From Endomicrobiia bacterium (GTDB taxonomy: Bacteria > Elusimicrobiota > Endomicrobiia > Endomicrobiales > Endomicrobiaceae), in assembly GCA_009782015.1 (NCBI GenBank), contig WQUP01000111.1, positions 1-5,226 on the forward strand: 5,226 bases of DNA, written 5' to 3'. The translations under genes were made by a program, and so were the position numbers. The notes beneath the pieces are model-generated. The model did not search any database. It was not told the DNA's origin and saw only the letters and a program-made list of their open reading frames with translations. Shown here piece by piece: positions 3,616 through 5,226 of this stretch; position 1 is the stretch's first letter, and every line of letters begins with the position of its first letter.

Positions 3616-5226
3616 ATGTTTAAGAAGCTGAAGATTAAAACGCTGGTGTTTTCAATTGCGGCGCTTGCTTTTGCAAGCGGCGGGCTATACGCTCAAAGCG
3701 TAAATAACTGGAATGACTTTAACGATGCCATCGCCGGCGGCGCGACGAGCATAGCGTTCACTACGGATACGGTGCTTTTTTCAAATAATCTTCCTCAAAT
3801 CAATTATGCCGGACCAGTTACTTTTTCAGGGTCTGTGACATTGGACGGCGGCACTCTGTACCAAATATTCAATATTGCAAATACGGCGGCTGTTTTTAAC
3901 GACAGCATAAATTTTGTCGACGCCGGCAATTCCGCAAGCGGCGGAGCGCTCAGCGCCAGCGGCAATTCGACAGTTTCTTTTAACGGCGCTTATGTGAATT
4001 TCAGAAATAATTATTCGGGACAGACCGCGCAGGGCGGCGGCGGGGCCGGGATTTATATTACGGGCGCGGCGTCCGTTGAGTTCAACGTATCTACGGCCGT
4101 ATTTACGAATAACTCTGCGGCCAGCTGGGGCGCAGGCATAGATCTGTTAAACGGCGGGACACTGTCGATGAACGCCGATTATATAGAGTTCAGTTCAAAT
4201 ACCGCCTTGGGCAGAGGCGCCGCAATAGCCGCCACTTACGGCAATACGATAAATTTAAATGCCGGCTCTGTCGTATTTTATAATAACAGGGCGGAAAACA
4301 CTCCGGCCTCTCCCAATATTACCGGCGATCCGCTCTACAGAGGCGGAGCCCTGCTTTCCCAGCAGGCAAATTATTATATTAAAGCCGATGACATAAAATT
4401 TATAAATAATTACGCTAAAGGCTGGGGCGGCGCAATATTCTCAGGAAGCAATCTCGGCGGCGGCGGGAGATCGTATCTTTCTTTTGAAAGCGGAAGCATA
4501 TTGTTTGACGGCAATAAAGCGGATGCAAAGGCCGGTCTTCTTGACGTCGGCGCAAGCCTTGGCGGCGCGATAGCGGCTACGGCGACGGATATGTATTTTT
4601 CCGGCGGCCAGGCTGTTTTTTCAAACAACAGCGTGGCTGGCAGCGCAGGAGCAGGCGGCGCGTTCCTCATTTCGGGAAATTCCGACGTTCATTTTAATTC
4701 CGATATAACAGGCTTTAATTCAAATACTGGCGCAATAGGAGGGGCTATTGCTCTGCGTTCGTCAACTATAACTTTTGCTCCGCAGAATTACGTGCAGTTT
4801 ACAAACAACAGCACGTCGGGAATGGGGACTTTGGGCGGCGGAGCGATATATTCCGAATCGTCAATAATGAAGTTTACCGGCGGCCAAACGCTTTTTTCGG
4901 GCAACGCGGCAAAGTCCGGCATCGGCTCAACGGTCGGCGGCGCAATACATATGACATCCGCATCCAAAGCGGAGTTTGCTTCGAGTTCTGTCAATTTTAC
5001 GAGCAATACGGCTTCCACCAACGGCGGAGCCGTATATGAAGAAGCGGGTTCAAATTCCGTTTTTACCGGAGCTGACGTCGTTTTCAACACTAACTCGGCC
5101 GGCGCTGCTGCAAGCGCTTACGGCGGCGCGTTGTTTGCGGACAGCTCTTCATATTTATTTGCAAACAATACGACGGTTTTTTCCGGAAACAAAGCCGGAG
5201 GCCGCGGCGGCGCTCTTTATGCGGCA
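3616..5226 (+). CDS. Pmp/autotransporter-like beta-helix surface protein, N-terminal 537 residues (3' truncated by window)
   Basis: The frame runs uninterrupted from ATG 3616 to the last base, 537 codons without a stop. AGGGAG at 3605-3610, five bases upstream, fixes the start. Residues 1-26 form a Sec signal peptide (KKLKIK, then a hydrophobic core, cleavage likely after LYA). About 80 residues (SVNNWNDFNDAI ... VTLDGGT) look like the N-terminal cap of a right-handed beta-helix. From about 107 onward come some 14 degenerate repeats of 25-45 residues pairing FxxN (FTNN 163, FINN 262, FDGN 297, FSNN 335, FTNN 395, FSGN 427, FTSN 461, FSGN 522) with GGA[ILV] (271, 316, 375, 409, 441, 470, 503, 531). 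This is the signature of chlamydial polymorphic membrane proteins and related autotransporter passengers, which are displayed outside the cell as adhesins. A C-terminal beta-barrel would be expected beyond the window. The gene is richer in G and C than its neighbours because of its Gly/Ala codons. Confidence 0.88.
   Translation, partial: MFKKLKIKTLVFSIAALAFASGGLYAQSVNNWNDFNDAIAGGATSIAFTTDTVLFSNNLPQINYAGPVTFSGSVTLDGGTLYQIFNIANTAAVFNDSINFVDAGNSASGGALSASGNSTVSFNGAYVNFRNNYSGQTAQGGGGAGIYITGAASVEFNVSTAVFTNNSAASWGAGIDLLNGGTLSMNADYIEFSSNTALGRGAAIAATYGNTINLNAGSVVFYNNRAENTPASPNITGDPLYRGGALLSQQANYYIKADDIKFINNYAKGWGGAIFSGSNLGGGGRSYLSFESGSILFDGNKADAKAGLLDVGASLGGAIAATATDMYFSGGQAVFSNNSVAGSAGAGGAFLISGNSDVHFNSDITGFNSNTGAIGGAIALRSSTITFAPQNYVQFTNNSTSGMGTLGGGAIYSESSIMKFTGGQTLFSGNAAKSGIGSTVGGAIHMTSASKAEFASSSVNFTSNTASTNGGAVYEEAGSNSVFTGADVVFNTNSAGAAASAYGGALFADSSSYLFANNTTVFSGNKAGGRGGALYAA

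Noticed and set aside
4410..4670. Pro/Ala-rich open frame on the minus strand
   Set aside because: It is a shadow of the Gly/Ala-rich codons (GGC, GCC, GCG) of the Pmp-like gene on the other strand; no start signal.
4788..5090. 100-residue open frame on the minus strand
   Set aside because: Same cause: complementary reading of repeated GGCGGC-type codons in the Pmp-like gene.

Overview
The window looks like chromosomal DNA from a moderately AT-rich, diderm (Gram-negative) bacterium that uses Shine-Dalgarno initiation. The evidence for two membranes is a lipobox lipoprotein, a polyprenyl-sugar-type (GT-C) membrane glycosyltransferase with TPRs, and a large secreted beta-helix protein built from Chlamydia-Pmp-like repeats. 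That mix fits a host- or gut-associated lineage, and Elusimicrobiota (Endomicrobium/Elusimicrobium type) is my best guess. The guess rests on general resemblance only, with no marker gene in view.

Layout. (1) Positions 1-737 (+) hold two short secreted Ig-like proteins in tandem. The first is cut by the window start; the second is a lipoprotein with its own RBS 47 nt downstream. (2) Positions 738-850 contain a 14-bp stem-loop with a GCAA tetraloop. (3) Positions 851-1489 (+) encode a small secreted Gly/Ser/Ala-rich protein whose C-terminal half resembles the repeat pattern of large adhesin passengers. (4) Positions 1475-3139 (-) encode a TMTC-like GT-C glycosyltransferase with C-terminal TPR-like helices, overlapping the preceding gene tail to tail by 15 bp. 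(5) Positions 3140-3615 are a complex divergent intergenic region. It contains a near-leaderless promoter for the glycosyltransferase and a ~242-bp MITE-like element with 19-bp terminal inverted repeats. These are followed by a near-consensus sigma70 promoter and a ~135-nt leader with competing hairpins and an intrinsic terminator. (6) From 3616 to the window end (+) is an uninterrupted 537-codon open frame, the N-terminal part of a Pmp/autotransporter-like protein with a signal peptide and about 14 FxxN/GGA[ILV] repeats.

Working together (inference): nearly everything here is for the cell envelope. Four secreted or surface proteins surround one membrane glycosyltransferase of a family that can glycosylate proteins, so surface-protein glycosylation is a reasonable hypothesis but is not shown by the sequence. 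The most unusual structures are the MITE-like element lying between two divergent promoters and the terminator placed between the promoter and the start codon of the large adhesin-like gene, which suggests conditional expression (attenuation) of that surface protein.
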